The position numbers and the translations under genes are program-made. From Paenibacillus urinalis (GTDB lineage Bacteria; Bacillota; Bacilli; Paenibacillales; Paenibacillaceae), in assembly GCF_028747985.1 (NCBI RefSeq), contig NZ_CP118108.1:2051501-2115500 (forward strand): a DNA stretch of 64,000 nt. The letters are read 5' to 3'. This document shows positions 18,103-26,976 of the stretch, one piece after another; the stretch's first letter is position 1, and each line of letters begins with the position of its first letter. Below the pieces are notes generated by a model. That model made no database searches. It was given only the letters and a program-made list of their open reading frames with translations, and was not told the DNA's origin.

Positions 18103-19527
18103 ATGTCAGTCTATCAGGTACTAGTGGTTGATGATTCAGCATTTATGAGAAAGATTATAACCGATTTAATTCAGCAGGATCCCTCTTTTCGAGTAGCAGA
18201 TACGGCTGCGACAGGTGTGGAAGCTGTTGAGAAAGCCAGAAGAATCCGGCCTGATTTAATTACGATGGATGTTGAAATGCCGGAATTAAACGGGCTGGAT
18301 GCCTTGAAGATCATTATGGCCGAGCAGCCGATTCCGATTATCATGCTGTCAGGCATTAATGAGACCGGTCTCAAAGAAACCATCAAGGCGCTGGAAGCCG
18401 GTGCGTTTGATTTTATACGTAAGCCTTCCATTCAATTTCGTCAGGACATTTATGAGGTGGGGGCTGAGCTTCGTAACCAGATGAAGGAAGCCGTACAGAT
18501 GATGGAGCGTAGAGCACGAAGAGCTGCAGAGAAGGATGAGGCTGCAGCAGCGATGGCTCCACCCTCTGAGGCTTCGGATTCATCTGCCAGGAAAAAGAAT
18601 AGAGAAAATGCCGCTGTCCACCATAAACTGCCTGAGAAGACGATCGATCAAGAGCCTAAATCTGCGCCTCCAGAGACAACGAGCAAGAATATCCCTGCTC
18701 CGAGATCGGCGAAGACCAAGCTGGATGACATCAAGTCCATTACCCAGAGACTGGCACAAGAATTAGAGACAGCCAAAAAAGAAACAGAGAAGAAAGCAAG
18801 TCCAAAAGTAAGCAAGACAGAGAGGGAATCTGCCAAACGGCCATCCCATGTAATTAAAACAGAACAGGAAGCCTTATCTCCTGTTATAGCAGCCGAGACG
18901 AAGAAATCTAAGAAAGCCGGAGCATTGCAATCTTCTGGTACGTTCAGCAAATTGGTAGCTGTCGGCTGCTCGACCGGGGGACCACGTGCACTAAAGACGC
19001 TGCTGTCTCATTTTCCCGGGGATTTTGAGGCTCCGATTGTCATCGTTCAGCACATGCCGCCGGATTTCACCAGATCGCTGGCAGCCCGGCTTGATTCCTT
19101 CAGTGAGATTCATGTGGTTGAAGCGGCTCATGGAATGCGTTTGAAGGCGGGAACCGCTTATATCGCTCCAGGCGGCTATCATATGAGAGTTAGGGAGAAT
19201 CATAATGCGGAATATGAGATCGTACTTGGCAGCGAGGACCCCGTGAATGGACACAGGCCTTCAGTCGATACGTTATTTGAATCTTTACTCCCCTATGTTG
19301 CTCTCGAAAGGCATATAGCCATCTTGACGGGAATGGGCAGTGATGGAGCAAGAATGATGAAACGACTCTACGAAGCAGGCGTTACTTCTACTTTTGCGGA
19401 GAATGAGGAGACCTGCGTCGTATACGGGATGCCGCGTGCTGCAGCAGAGCTGGGTTGTGTTAATCAGCTGCTCCCGCTTGAGGAGCTGGCCGATAGACTG
19501 GTTAAAGCGGTGACTAGAAACGGTTAA
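18103..19527 (+). CDS. cheB: Chemotaxis methylesterase/glutamine deamidase CheB
   Basis: CheB demethylates chemoreceptors in response to CheA. The 474-residue product has a receiver domain with acidic pair D10-D11 and phospho-acceptor D56. An extended, highly charged linker covers about residues 125-285. The C-terminal methylesterase has the serine motif GCSTGGPRAL, the QHMPPDFTRSLAARLD stretch holding the catalytic His, and GMGSDGA with the Asp. ATG 18103 follows GAGGTG. The linker makes it about 110 residues longer than usual CheB proteins. Confidence 0.97.
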   Translation: MSVYQVLVVDDSAFMRKIITDLIQQDPSFRVADTAATGVEAVEKARRIRPDLITMDVEMPELNGLDALKIIMAEQPIPIIMLSGINETGLKETIKALEAGAFDFIRKPSIQFRQDIYEVGAELRNQMKEAVQMMERRARRAAEKDEAAAAMAPPSEASDSSARKKNRENAAVHHKLPEKTIDQEPKSAPPETTSKNIPAPRSAKTKLDDIKSITQRLAQELETAKKETEKKASPKVSKTERESAKRPSHVIKTEQEALSPVIAAETKKSKKAGALQSSGTFSKLVAVGCSTGGPRALKTLLSHFPGDFEAPIVIVQHMPPDFTRSLAARLDSFSEIHVVEAAHGMRLKAGTAYIAPGGYHMRVRENHNAEYEIVLGSEDPVNGHRPSVDTLFESLLPYVALERHIAILTGMGSDGARMMKRLYEAGVTSTFAENEETCVVYGMPRAAAELGCVNQLLPLEELADRLVKAVTRNG

Positions 19528-19550
19528 TTCATAAAAGGAGGGAATACAAA

Positions 19551-21620
19551 GTGGATATGAATCAATATTTATCCATGTTCATTGATGAGTCTAATGATCA
19601 TCTCCAATCATTGAACGAAAAGATGCTCGAATTGGAAAATAATCCGGAGGACATCAGCATCGTTCAGGTGATTTTTCGATCGGCCCACACACTTAAAGGA
19701 ATGGCTGCGACAATGGGATTCGAGGATCTCGCCTCATTAACTCATAAGATGGAAAATGTACTGGATCTGGTCCGCAACGAGAAGCTGACGATGCAGGAGC
19801 CAATATTTGATGTTCTGTTCCAGAGCTTAGATGCACTCGAGTCCATGGTTCAGGATATTATGGCAGGTGGAGAAGGCAAGGCTGACGTGTCCGCGATTGT
19901 AGATAAGCTGCAGGCGATTGAAAGCGGAGAAGCAAGTATGTCTGATGCTGCATCAGAGATCAGCAGTGCAGATGCATCTTCGAGTGGAGCAGCGTTATCA
20001 CTTGATGAATTTCAAGCGTCTGTATTAACGCAGTCCATTGCAGATGGGCAGGGTGCGGTGTTTGTGCATGTCACCATCAGTAAGTCAAGTCAGCTTAAAT
20101 CCGTTAGAGCTTACATGGTATTTGATTTGTTGGAGCGCTCCGGAGAGGTTATTAAGACAGAGCCTTCAGTACAAGAAATTGAGCAGGACCAATTCGATTA
20201 CGATTTTTCACTATACTACATAACTCAAATGCAACCGGAAGAGCTGCAGCAGGCGATTATGAACATTTCCGAGATTGAGAAGGTAGAAGTCGTACCATTA
20301 ACAATAGAAATGCTGGGACAGATCTCAAGCAAGGAAGCAGCAGCTTCTGTAGAGATGCCCCTAATCGAAGAGAAGAAAGCAGAAGTTATTAGCAAGGATA
20401 AAGGAACAGCTAAACCGACCAAGCCCGCAGCAGGGAAGAGCAATGCGAAGCCTGCAGGCGCTGCCGTTGGAAACCGAACGATCAGAGTGGATATTGAACG
20501 GCTTGATGTGCTGATGAATTTGTTCAGTGAGCTGCTGATTGACAGGTCCAGACTGGAACAGCTGGCAAGTGAGCTGGATCATTCCGATCTAATAGAAACA
20601 GTCTCTCATATGAGCAGAGTGAGCTCTGATCTGCAAAATATTGTTCTCAAGCTGAGAATGGTACCGGTCGATACTGTATTCAACCGTTTTCCAAGAATGG
20701 TAAGGGATCTGGCAAAATCGCTGGATAAAAAAGTGGATTTGGTCATCACCGGTGCTGAAACGGAGCTTGACCGTACGGTAATTGACGAAATTGGCGACCC
20801 GCTTGTCCACTTGCTTCGAAACGCCGTAGACCATGGGGTTGAGTCGATCTCCAAGAGGATTGAGGCAGGCAAACCTGAGACGGGAACGATTCAACTAAGA
20901 GCCTTCCACAGCGGCAATCATGTATTCATCGAAATCGAAGATGATGGAGCAGGAATATACCGCGACAAGCTGCTGAAGACCGCCATTTCCCGTGGCGTTG
21001 TTACAGAAGCTGAAGGGGAATTGATGACAGACGAGCAAGTGTATCAGCTATTGTTCGCTCCTGGATTCAGTACAGCCGAGACGATATCGGATATTTCCGG
21101 AAGAGGCGTAGGGCTGGATGTCGTGAAGGCAAAAATTACTGCTCTCGGCGGAAATGTAACCATCCATTCTACACCGGGACAAGGAACGAATTTCTCTGTA
21201 CAGCTGCCGCTTACGCTATCCATTATCGCAGCGATGCTGATTAGGCTTGGCGAAGAGAAGTATGCTATTCCGTTGTCTTCCATCGTGGAAACCGCCATTA
21301 TCAAGAAAGAAAAGATCCGCTATGTCCATGGTTCAAAAATGATCAGCTTCAGAGACTCTATGATTCCTTATGTGTCGCTGTCGAAAGTGTTCGATGTCAG
21401 CGGATATACCGATGAAGAAGAGGATGAAGTTGAAATTGTAGTCATTCGCAAGGGAGAACAGCTTGCTGCGCTTGCGGTAGACGATTTTATCGGACAGAAC
21501 GAAATTGTAATTAAGAGCTTAGGTAAATACCTGCCTTCCATACAAGGCATCTCAGGAGCCACGATTCTTGGTGACGGTCAGGTCGCGCTCATTATTGATC
21601 CGAATGGCTTCATTAAATAG
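19551..21620 (+). CDS. cheA: Chemotaxis sensor kinase CheA
   Basis: CheA is the histidine kinase at the centre of chemotaxis. The 689-residue product has an Hpt domain with phospho-His H46 in SAHTLKGMAATMG. A CheY/CheB-binding P2 region and the P3 dimerisation helices around residues 320-380 follow. The HATPase domain shows LLRNAVDHGVE, EDDGAGI and ISGRGVGLDVV, and a CheW-like P5 domain is C-terminal. GTG 19551 is accepted as start because the N-terminus MDMNQYL matches Bacillus CheA and AAGGAGGG lies at proper spacing. Confidence 0.98.
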   Translation: MDMNQYLSMFIDESNDHLQSLNEKMLELENNPEDISIVQVIFRSAHTLKGMAATMGFEDLASLTHKMENVLDLVRNEKLTMQEPIFDVLFQSLDALESMVQDIMAGGEGKADVSAIVDKLQAIESGEASMSDAASEISSADASSSGAALSLDEFQASVLTQSIADGQGAVFVHVTISKSSQLKSVRAYMVFDLLERSGEVIKTEPSVQEIEQDQFDYDFSLYYITQMQPEELQQAIMNISEIEKVEVVPLTIEMLGQISSKEAAASVEMPLIEEKKAEVISKDKGTAKPTKPAAGKSNAKPAGAAVGNRTIRVDIERLDVLMNLFSELLIDRSRLEQLASELDHSDLIETVSHMSRVSSDLQNIVLKLRMVPVDTVFNRFPRMVRDLAKSLDKKVDLVITGAETELDRTVIDEIGDPLVHLLRNAVDHGVESISKRIEAGKPETGTIQLRAFHSGNHVFIEIEDDGAGIYRDKLLKTAISRGVVTEAEGELMTDEQVYQLLFAPGFSTAETISDISGRGVGLDVVKAKITALGGNVTIHSTPGQGTNFSVQLPLTLSIIAAMLIRLGEEKYAIPLSSIVETAIIKKEKIRYVHGSKMISFRDSMIPYVSLSKVFDVSGYTDEEEDEVEIVVIRKGEQLAALAVDDFIGQNEIVIKSLGKYLPSIQGISGATILGDGQVALIIDPNGFIK

Positions 21621-21710
21621 ATTAGGTATTTCATTATTCATAAATGAGAGATTTATCGGTGCTGGGTTCCCGCATCTGAGGTTGTTCATTACTTAAGGAG
21701 GTATTAGGAC

Positions 21711-22172
21711 ATGGCAGAAGATATTAAAGTAATTGTATTTAAACTGGGTGAAGAAGAGTATGGCATTGAGGTCGATCAGGTTCAAACGATTGAGAGAATG
21801 ATGCCGATTACGAGAGTTCCCAAAACGTATTCCTTTGTAAAAGGCGTCGTCAATCTTCGCGGTGTAGTTATTCCCATCATCGATTTGCGAGGACGCTTTT
21901 CTCTTCCAGAGACGGAATACACCGATCATACCCGAATCATTATGGTAACTGTACAAGAGATGCAGGTTGGATTCATTGTCGATTCGGCCAACGATGTGCT
22001 GGACATCCATTCAGGAGATATCGAGAATCCGCCAGAGGTTATTGGCGGCGTAAAAGCCAAGTACTTGAGAGGCGTTGCCAAGCTGGGTGAAGATCGCTTG
22101 CTTATTATGCTTAATCTGGTGGAAGTGTTGAATAAGAGCGAAATTGTTATGCTCGAAGGTATGGAAGGATAA
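21711..22172 (+). CDS. cheW: Chemotaxis adaptor CheW
   Basis: CheW couples chemoreceptors to CheA. The 153-residue single SH3-like CheW domain has the conserved LGEEEYGIEVDQVQTIERM, the RGVVIPIIDLRGRF core, and GFIVDSANDVLDI. ATG 21711 follows AAGGAGGTATT. The stop shares one base with the cheC start. Confidence 0.98.
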   Translation: MAEDIKVIVFKLGEEEYGIEVDQVQTIERMMPITRVPKTYSFVKGVVNLRGVVIPIIDLRGRFSLPETEYTDHTRIIMVTVQEMQVGFIVDSANDVLDIHSGDIENPPEVIGGVKAKYLRGVAKLGEDRLLIMLNLVEVLNKSEIVMLEGMEG

Positions 22173-22792
22173 TGACACGCTCTTTTGATCAATTTCATGA
22201 TATAGAAATGGATGTTCTGAAAGAAATAGGCAATATAGGAGCCGGTCATGCGGCTACTGCGCTATCGACACTGCTGAACAGGCCGATTGATATGGGGGTC
22301 CCCACGGTTCAGCGCGTACCCTTTGAATTGATTGCAGAGAGCGTTGGTGGTGACGAGAGTATTGTTACTGCCGTCTACTTTAGAGTAGAAGGGGATGCGC
22401 CGGGGAATTTGTTTTTTATGATGACGCCGGAGGCCGCCAAACAGCTGCTGCATCACTTCAGTGGATCGGTGACTAATGAGGTGCTTGAATTCTCCGATAT
22501 GGAACGATCCATCCTGTCTGAGATCGGGAATATACTTGCCGGGTCCTATCTGTCTTCGCTGGCAGATTTTACTCGATTAGCCATGATGCCTACCGTGCCG
22601 GGCTTTGCTGTTGATATGGCTGGAGCCATCCTCAGCTACGGGCTGCTTCATATGAGTCATATGGGAAATGAAGCTCTGCTCATTGATACTAATTTTCTGG
22701 AGGGATCAAATCGGGTGCAGGGACAATTTTTCCTAATACCTGATCCTGATTCTTTTGGCGCAATATTTGAGGCGCTTGGAGTACATGGCTGA
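22172..22792 (+). CDS. cheC: CheY-P phosphatase CheC
   Basis: CheC dephosphorylates CheY-P and binds CheD. The 206-residue product has both phosphatase motifs: EIGNIGAGHAATALSTLL near residue 15 and SEIGNILAGSYLSSLADF near residue 112. Each contains the E...N pair required for activity. It overlaps cheW and cheD by one base each, indicating coupled translation of the CheC-CheD adaptation pair. Confidence 0.97.
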   Translation: MTRSFDQFHDIEMDVLKEIGNIGAGHAATALSTLLNRPIDMGVPTVQRVPFELIAESVGGDESIVTAVYFRVEGDAPGNLFFMMTPEAAKQLLHHFSGSVTNEVLEFSDMERSILSEIGNILAGSYLSSLADFTRLAMMPTVPGFAVDMAGAILSYGLLHMSHMGNEALLIDTNFLEGSNRVQGQFFLIPDPDSFGAIFEALGVHG

Positions 22793-23292
22793 TGATTGAG
22801 CAGAAGAAGCTGATCAAGGTAGGAATGGCTGATTTAAATATTCTGGCTGAGCCGGGAGTCATTAGAACGACCGGGCTTGGATCCTGTGTCGGTGTCACAT
22901 TGTACGATCCTGTGAGCAGGATTTGCGGTATGGCGCATGTGATGCTTCCATCTTCTTCGATTGCTAGAGAAAGTGTGGATTTAAATCGGGCAAAGTATGC
23001 GGATACCGCAATCGTACTACTGTTAGATAGAATGAAGGCGCAGGGAGCATCTCAGTCGCATATTGTTGCCAAAATGGCAGGTGGATCTCAGATGTTTCAA
23101 TTTGCCGGATCTGGGGATACGTTACGTATTGGCCCTCGAAATACGGAAGCGTGCAAAGAAGCTTTGAATCTAGCAGATATTCCGCTGATCGCAGAGGATT
23201 GTGGTGGACATCATGGCAGAACCATTGATCTGGATCGGGATACAGGGGTGCTGACAATTCGAAGCGTACAGATGGGTGTGAAAGAGTTATGA
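22792..23292 (+). CDS. cheD: Chemoreceptor glutamine deamidase CheD
   Basis: CheD deamidates receptor glutamines and is controlled by CheC and CheY-P. The 166-residue product carries the catalytic Cys C32 in GLGSCVGV and the catalytic His H49 in GMAHVMLP, plus the C-terminal region with GGHHGRTIDLDRDTG. Both flanks overlap neighbours, by one base with cheC and four bases with the following small membrane protein gene. Confidence 0.97.
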   Translation: MIEQKKLIKVGMADLNILAEPGVIRTTGLGSCVGVTLYDPVSRICGMAHVMLPSSSIARESVDLNRAKYADTAIVLLLDRMKAQGASQSHIVAKMAGGSQMFQFAGSGDTLRIGPRNTEACKEALNLADIPLIAEDCGGHHGRTIDLDRDTGVLTIRSVQMGVKEL

Positions 23293-23732
23293 CTACGTTG
23301 TTTGGTACGATTCGCATAAATTTTGTGTTTGGACTTATCGGTTTGGTCTATACATTTTTTGTTTCCTACAGCAGTAACTTATTATCTACTAGTTTGTACC
23401 GTGCGGGCACAGCCTTTGTGATCTGGTTTGTCATTGCTTTTATTTGCAGATGGGTGCTGGGATACGTCCTGGCACCGTCGCAAAGCGCTGAAGATCAAAG
23501 TCAGCAGGAGGAAGGTACAGAGCATAAGGGAACACAGCTGGATATAACCGCTCCAGATGATGATGAGGAGCTAAGGAATCTATTAAATTATTCACCGCAG
23601 GAAGAGAGTAAGAGTGAACCGAAAAAATCAGCAGCTGAAGCTGGATTTGAACCACTTAATCCTCCGAAGCTTGTTCGGACAAAGGATGCTGAAGAATTGG
23701 CAAAAGCCGTTCGACACTTGTCAGACAATTAA
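23289..23732 (+). CDS. Small two-helix membrane protein between cheD and sigD
   Basis: I do not recognise this 147-residue protein as a named family. It has two hydrophobic segments at about residues 10-30 and 38-62, the second ending in RWVLGYVLAPS. A long acidic, Gln/Glu-rich cytoplasmic region follows. The last 30 residues look conserved by composition (GFEPLNPPKLVRTKDAEEL). Its start overlaps the cheD stop as ATGA and it ends 15 bases before sigD, so it is clearly in the motility operon. B. subtilis has cheD directly followed by sigD, so this is an extra gene relative to that species. Confidence 0.85.
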   Translation: MTTLFGTIRINFVFGLIGLVYTFFVSYSSNLLSTSLYRAGTAFVIWFVIAFICRWVLGYVLAPSQSAEDQSQQEEGTEHKGTQLDITAPDDDEELRNLLNYSPQEESKSEPKKSAAEAGFEPLNPPKLVRTKDAEELAKAVRHLSDN

Positions 23733-23747
23733 AGGGGGTGACGCGAT

Positions 23748-24536
23748 ATGACAGACCGAAATTCGTCCCATTTGGCAGATATGGACCTGTGGGAAAGATG
23801 GAAGGAACAAGGGGACCTGGATGCAAGGAACCAGCTGATTGAAAAACATCTTCATATCGTTCAGTATGTCTCAAGTCGACTCGCCGTCGGATTGCCCAAG
23901 AATGTATCAAAGGATGATTTGGAGAGCAATGGTGCTCTGGGACTGATGGATGCTCTGGACAAATTTGATTATAAGCGCGGACTTCAATTTGAGACTTATG
24001 CTTCATGGAGAGTGAGAGGTGCGATTCTCGATGGCTTGCGCCAGGGTGACTGGGTGCCGAGATCTGTCAGAGAGAAGGCGAAGAAGATTGAAGAGGCTTA
24101 TCAGCATTTGGAACAGAGGTATTCAAGAAGTGTCACTGATGAAGAGATGGGCCAATATCTCGACGTTTCTGCTGGAGATTTCAGGAACATGCTGCAGGAA
24201 GTCGCGGTAATGTCGCTGTATTCACTTGAGGATCCACTGCGCGAGGAGGATGCGGAGACACGGATGTCACTATTGATCGATGAGAAGGCTTATGCCCCTG
24301 AGCAGACGGTAAGAGATATTCATTTGAAGCAGGCTTTGATGCAGGGCATTGATAAGCTGACGGAAAAAGAAAGAATTGTGGTTTCCTTACTATATTATGA
24401 GGATTTATCATTGAGTGAAATTGCAGAAGTGATGTCATTGTCACCATCGCGTATTTCCCAGCTTCACTCCAAGGCAATTCTGAGGCTGAGAGGTACTCTT
24501 GAGAAACAGCGTGAACTCTTAATGAACAGGGATTAG
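23748..24536 (+). CDS. sigD: Motility RNA polymerase sigma factor SigD/FliA
   Basis: SigD directs transcription of late flagellar, chemotaxis and autolysin genes. The 262-residue product has sigma-70 regions 2 (with DLESNGALGLMDALDKFDY and YASWRVRGAILDGLRQ), 3 and 4 (LTEKERIVVSLLYYEDLSLSEIAEVMSLS). The N-terminal lead WERWKEQGDLDARNQLIEKH is typical of FliA. ATG 23748 follows AAAGGGGGTG. It sits near the 3' end of the fla/che operon, as in Bacillus, where this position limits its expression. Confidence 0.98.
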   Translation: MTDRNSSHLADMDLWERWKEQGDLDARNQLIEKHLHIVQYVSSRLAVGLPKNVSKDDLESNGALGLMDALDKFDYKRGLQFETYASWRVRGAILDGLRQGDWVPRSVREKAKKIEEAYQHLEQRYSRSVTDEEMGQYLDVSAGDFRNMLQEVAVMSLYSLEDPLREEDAETRMSLLIDEKAYAPEQTVRDIHLKQALMQGIDKLTEKERIVVSLLYYEDLSLSEIAEVMSLSPSRISQLHSKAILRLRGTLEKQRELLMNRD

Positions 24537-24589
24537 AATAAGAGTAATTTTAAAATAAGCTGTCTATGGAGAAAGAAGGAAGGTTGCAG

Positions 24590-26002
24590 ATGACGCAGAA
24601 ATTAGACCCAGCGCAGTACATGAAGGTGCTGTTTTCAGCTGATCACAGCAGCGCAGTACTTGATATGATTAGACAAGAAGAATTTGAAATTACAGCTGGG
24701 GAATTAAAGGCCTATCTTGCTCAGCAAGGAATCGTCTATGGAGTTCACGAGGAGATTCTACAGGATATCGCTAAACGTCCATCAGCATATTATGGATTAA
24801 AGCCAACCGTGGCTTCTGGTGATGATCCGGTCCCGGGGACCGATGGATTCATTGAATTAATAACGAATCTAGTCGAAACCGGAGAGCGCAAGCCGCTCGA
24901 AACAGAGGGCGGGAGAGTCGATTACAAAGAAATTACCCAGCTCAGCAATGTAAAAAAAGGGCAGGTTATTGCTAGGCGGAAGCCGCCCGAGCCAGGCATA
25001 CCTGGAAAGAGTGTCAAAGGTGAAGCGATACCCTACCGTCCTGGCAAGGAAGCCAGATTTAAGCCAGGCAAGAATGTGGTCGTTAATGCCGAAGGCGATG
25101 CCATGTATGCTGCACTAGATGGACTTGTCACTCCTACGGACAAGGATCGAATCAATGTATTCCCTGTATACGAAGTGAACGGGGACATTGATTACAATAC
25201 GGGTAATATTGATTTTGTAGGTACGGTCGTTATAAGAGGAAACGTGCTGACAGGCTTTAAAGTCAAAGCCGCAGGAGATATCCGTGTGGTTGGCGGCGTC
25301 GAGGGTGCTGAACTCTATGCAGGGGGATCTATTCAAGTTACAGGCGGAATCATCGGCTATAATAAAGGACTCATCCAAGCAGGCGTCGATGTAAAGAGCT
25401 CCTTCATTCAGGATGCCAGCGTTCAGGCTGGAGGGAGTGTTTACGTCACTCAGAGCATCATGCATTCTAATATCAGGGCAGGCAAGCAATGCATATGTGA
25501 AGGTACCAAGGGCCTTATCGTCGGCGGTGTCATTCAGGCTGGTGAAAAAGTGGCAGCACGGACCATCGGGAATACCATGTCAACCGTGACAACGATTGAA
25601 GTGGGTGTCGTTCCAGAGCTGCGCAATGAGCTTGCACAGCTAAGGACAGAGCTTAAAGCTCAAACTGAAAGCATCGACAAGACGGCAAAGGCATTACATT
25701 TGCTTGATCAAATGGCTGCATCCGGGCAGCTAGCCCCTGATAAGCTAAGCATGAGAATGAAGCTTCAGGTCACCCATCAGTCAAGTATGCGAGAACTTGC
25801 TGAGATTAAGGAACGGATCCTTGATATTGAGAAAATGCTCGAGGATACATCCAATGCAAGTGTCGATGTCATGAAGACCATCTACGGCGGCTCTAAAATA
25901 GTTATCGGCAGATACACTAGATTTGTTAAAGATTCAGCGACAAGAATATCGTTTTTTTATCATAATGGCGATATTTCCATGGTACCCTTAAAAGGAATGT
26001 AA
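24590..26002 (+). CDS. FapA/DUF342 family protein in motility operon
   Basis: The 470-residue product has the FapA (DUF342) architecture. An N-terminal domain is followed by a central repeat-rich beta-helix at about residues 170-330, with repeated Gly/Val turns such as VRGNVLTGFKVKAAGDIRV and GGIIGYNKGLIQAG. A C-terminal Gln/Glu coiled coil spans about 340-420. No membrane segment or enzyme motif is seen. ATG 24590 is preferred over ATG 24566 because AAGGAAGG lies just before it. In Vibrio, FapA affects polar flagellation; here a motility-linked scaffold role is inferred from operon position. Confidence 0.88.
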   Translation: MTQKLDPAQYMKVLFSADHSSAVLDMIRQEEFEITAGELKAYLAQQGIVYGVHEEILQDIAKRPSAYYGLKPTVASGDDPVPGTDGFIELITNLVETGERKPLETEGGRVDYKEITQLSNVKKGQVIARRKPPEPGIPGKSVKGEAIPYRPGKEARFKPGKNVVVNAEGDAMYAALDGLVTPTDKDRINVFPVYEVNGDIDYNTGNIDFVGTVVIRGNVLTGFKVKAAGDIRVVGGVEGAELYAGGSIQVTGGIIGYNKGLIQAGVDVKSSFIQDASVQAGGSVYVTQSIMHSNIRAGKQCICEGTKGLIVGGVIQAGEKVAARTIGNTMSTVTTIEVGVVPELRNELAQLRTELKAQTESIDKTAKALHLLDQMAASGQLAPDKLSMRMKLQVTHQSSMRELAEIKERILDIEKMLEDTSNASVDVMKTIYGGSKIVIGRYTRFVKDSATRISFFYHNGDISMVPLKGM

Positions 26003-26038
26003 ATTATATTACACCACCCAAAGGAGTGACTTTATCAG

Positions 26039-26353
26039 ATGAGTCTAAAAGCGGTTGAACTTCAAATTGCTATACCGCGCACGAGTGAGGCGGGACGTTA
26101 TCAAAGCGAATACGACCACAGAAGATCATCAGAGCAGTCGCTGCTCGCGGACAATCAATTGAAGCAGATCAAGAAGAAGTCGAAGCAGAGTCCAAAGACA
26201 AACGAATCGGAGCAGGCAAGCATTAGGGATCAGCGTAATACTTCACATACACAGGGAGAACCGTTGAATCAGAGTAATGAGCTTGCAGACGAAATATCTG
26301 CTGTCCCCGCTGAGCACCCGTTTAAGGGGAAAAACTTTGATGTGAGCTTGTAA
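26039..26353 (+). CDS. Small conserved hydrophilic protein after the DUF342 gene
   Basis: This 104-residue protein is hydrophilic and rich in Lys, Gln, Glu and Ser. Its N-terminal LKAVELQIAIPRTSEAGRYQ looks like the start of small proteins found beside DUF342 genes in other motile Firmicutes, as I recall. The rest appears disordered. A strong site AAAGGAGTG lies 10 bases before ATG 26039. Function is unknown; the conserved start and operon position argue that it is a real gene. Confidence 0.8.
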   Translation: MSLKAVELQIAIPRTSEAGRYQSEYDHRRSSEQSLLADNQLKQIKKKSKQSPKTNESEQASIRDQRNTSHTQGEPLNQSNELADEISAVPAEHPFKGKNFDVSL

Positions 26354-26442
26354 TCACATAGAATAAAGTCGAAGTTTTGTATTGCAATAAATACTTAATG
26401 AATTCTAAATGCAAGTGCACGTAAATAAAGGAGAACAGGCTC

Positions 26443-26976
26443 ATGCAACCATGGAGTACTATCGTCGTACTTGGCCTATGTGTCATTGTATTCGCTTGGT
26501 TTATGCCCAAATCAAGGACAGACTCAGGACAGAAGGTAGTAAAGGACGTAGAGTCTACACTGGATCGTTACCTGGCGGAAATTGAGCTTGAGAATGAGAA
26601 GGTTATTCACAAGCTCAAGCAGTATCAGCAGGAATGGTCAGAGACAGACAAGCGCAGAGAACAGGAAATTCGAGACTTGCGCCAGCAGCTCAGCTCATTA
26701 CACTCTCAAGTAGCGGAACAATCAGCTTACAAGGGAACAGTGTCCGTACCAATATCTACCCAGGAGAGAGAGCTTGCTGCTGCAGTAGAAGCCAATCCGA
26801 TCTTAGAAAGCAAGGAAGTTCCTTCCGAAATGAATTCGATTCAGTCACGGTTTCCAGAGCTGTTCAAGCTCGATGGGGAAGGAAAGTCAGTAGATTATAT
26901 TTCGAGCAAGCTGAACATGCCCAAAGGAGAGGTCCAGGTTATATTACAGCTTGGGAATAAGGAGGAGAGACGATGA
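26443..26976 (+). CDS. SwrB-like membrane protein (DUF6115-type)
   Basis: The 177-residue product has an N-terminal membrane helix (residues about 5-22), a long coiled coil (about 35-85) and a C-terminal helix-turn-helix-like motif with DGEGKSVDYISSKLNMPKGE. This is the plan of SwrB/YlxL, the single-pass protein that follows sigD in B. subtilis and promotes flagellar basal body maturation and swarming. Sequence similarity outside the C-terminal motif is weak by eye, so I call it SwrB-like only. ATG 26443 follows AAAGGAGAA. It overlaps the next gene as ATGA. Confidence 0.75.
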   Translation: MQPWSTIVVLGLCVIVFAWFMPKSRTDSGQKVVKDVESTLDRYLAEIELENEKVIHKLKQYQQEWSETDKRREQEIRDLRQQLSSLHSQVAEQSAYKGTVSVPISTQERELAAAVEANPILESKEVPSEMNSIQSRFPELFKLDGEGKSVDYISSKLNMPKGEVQVILQLGNKEERR

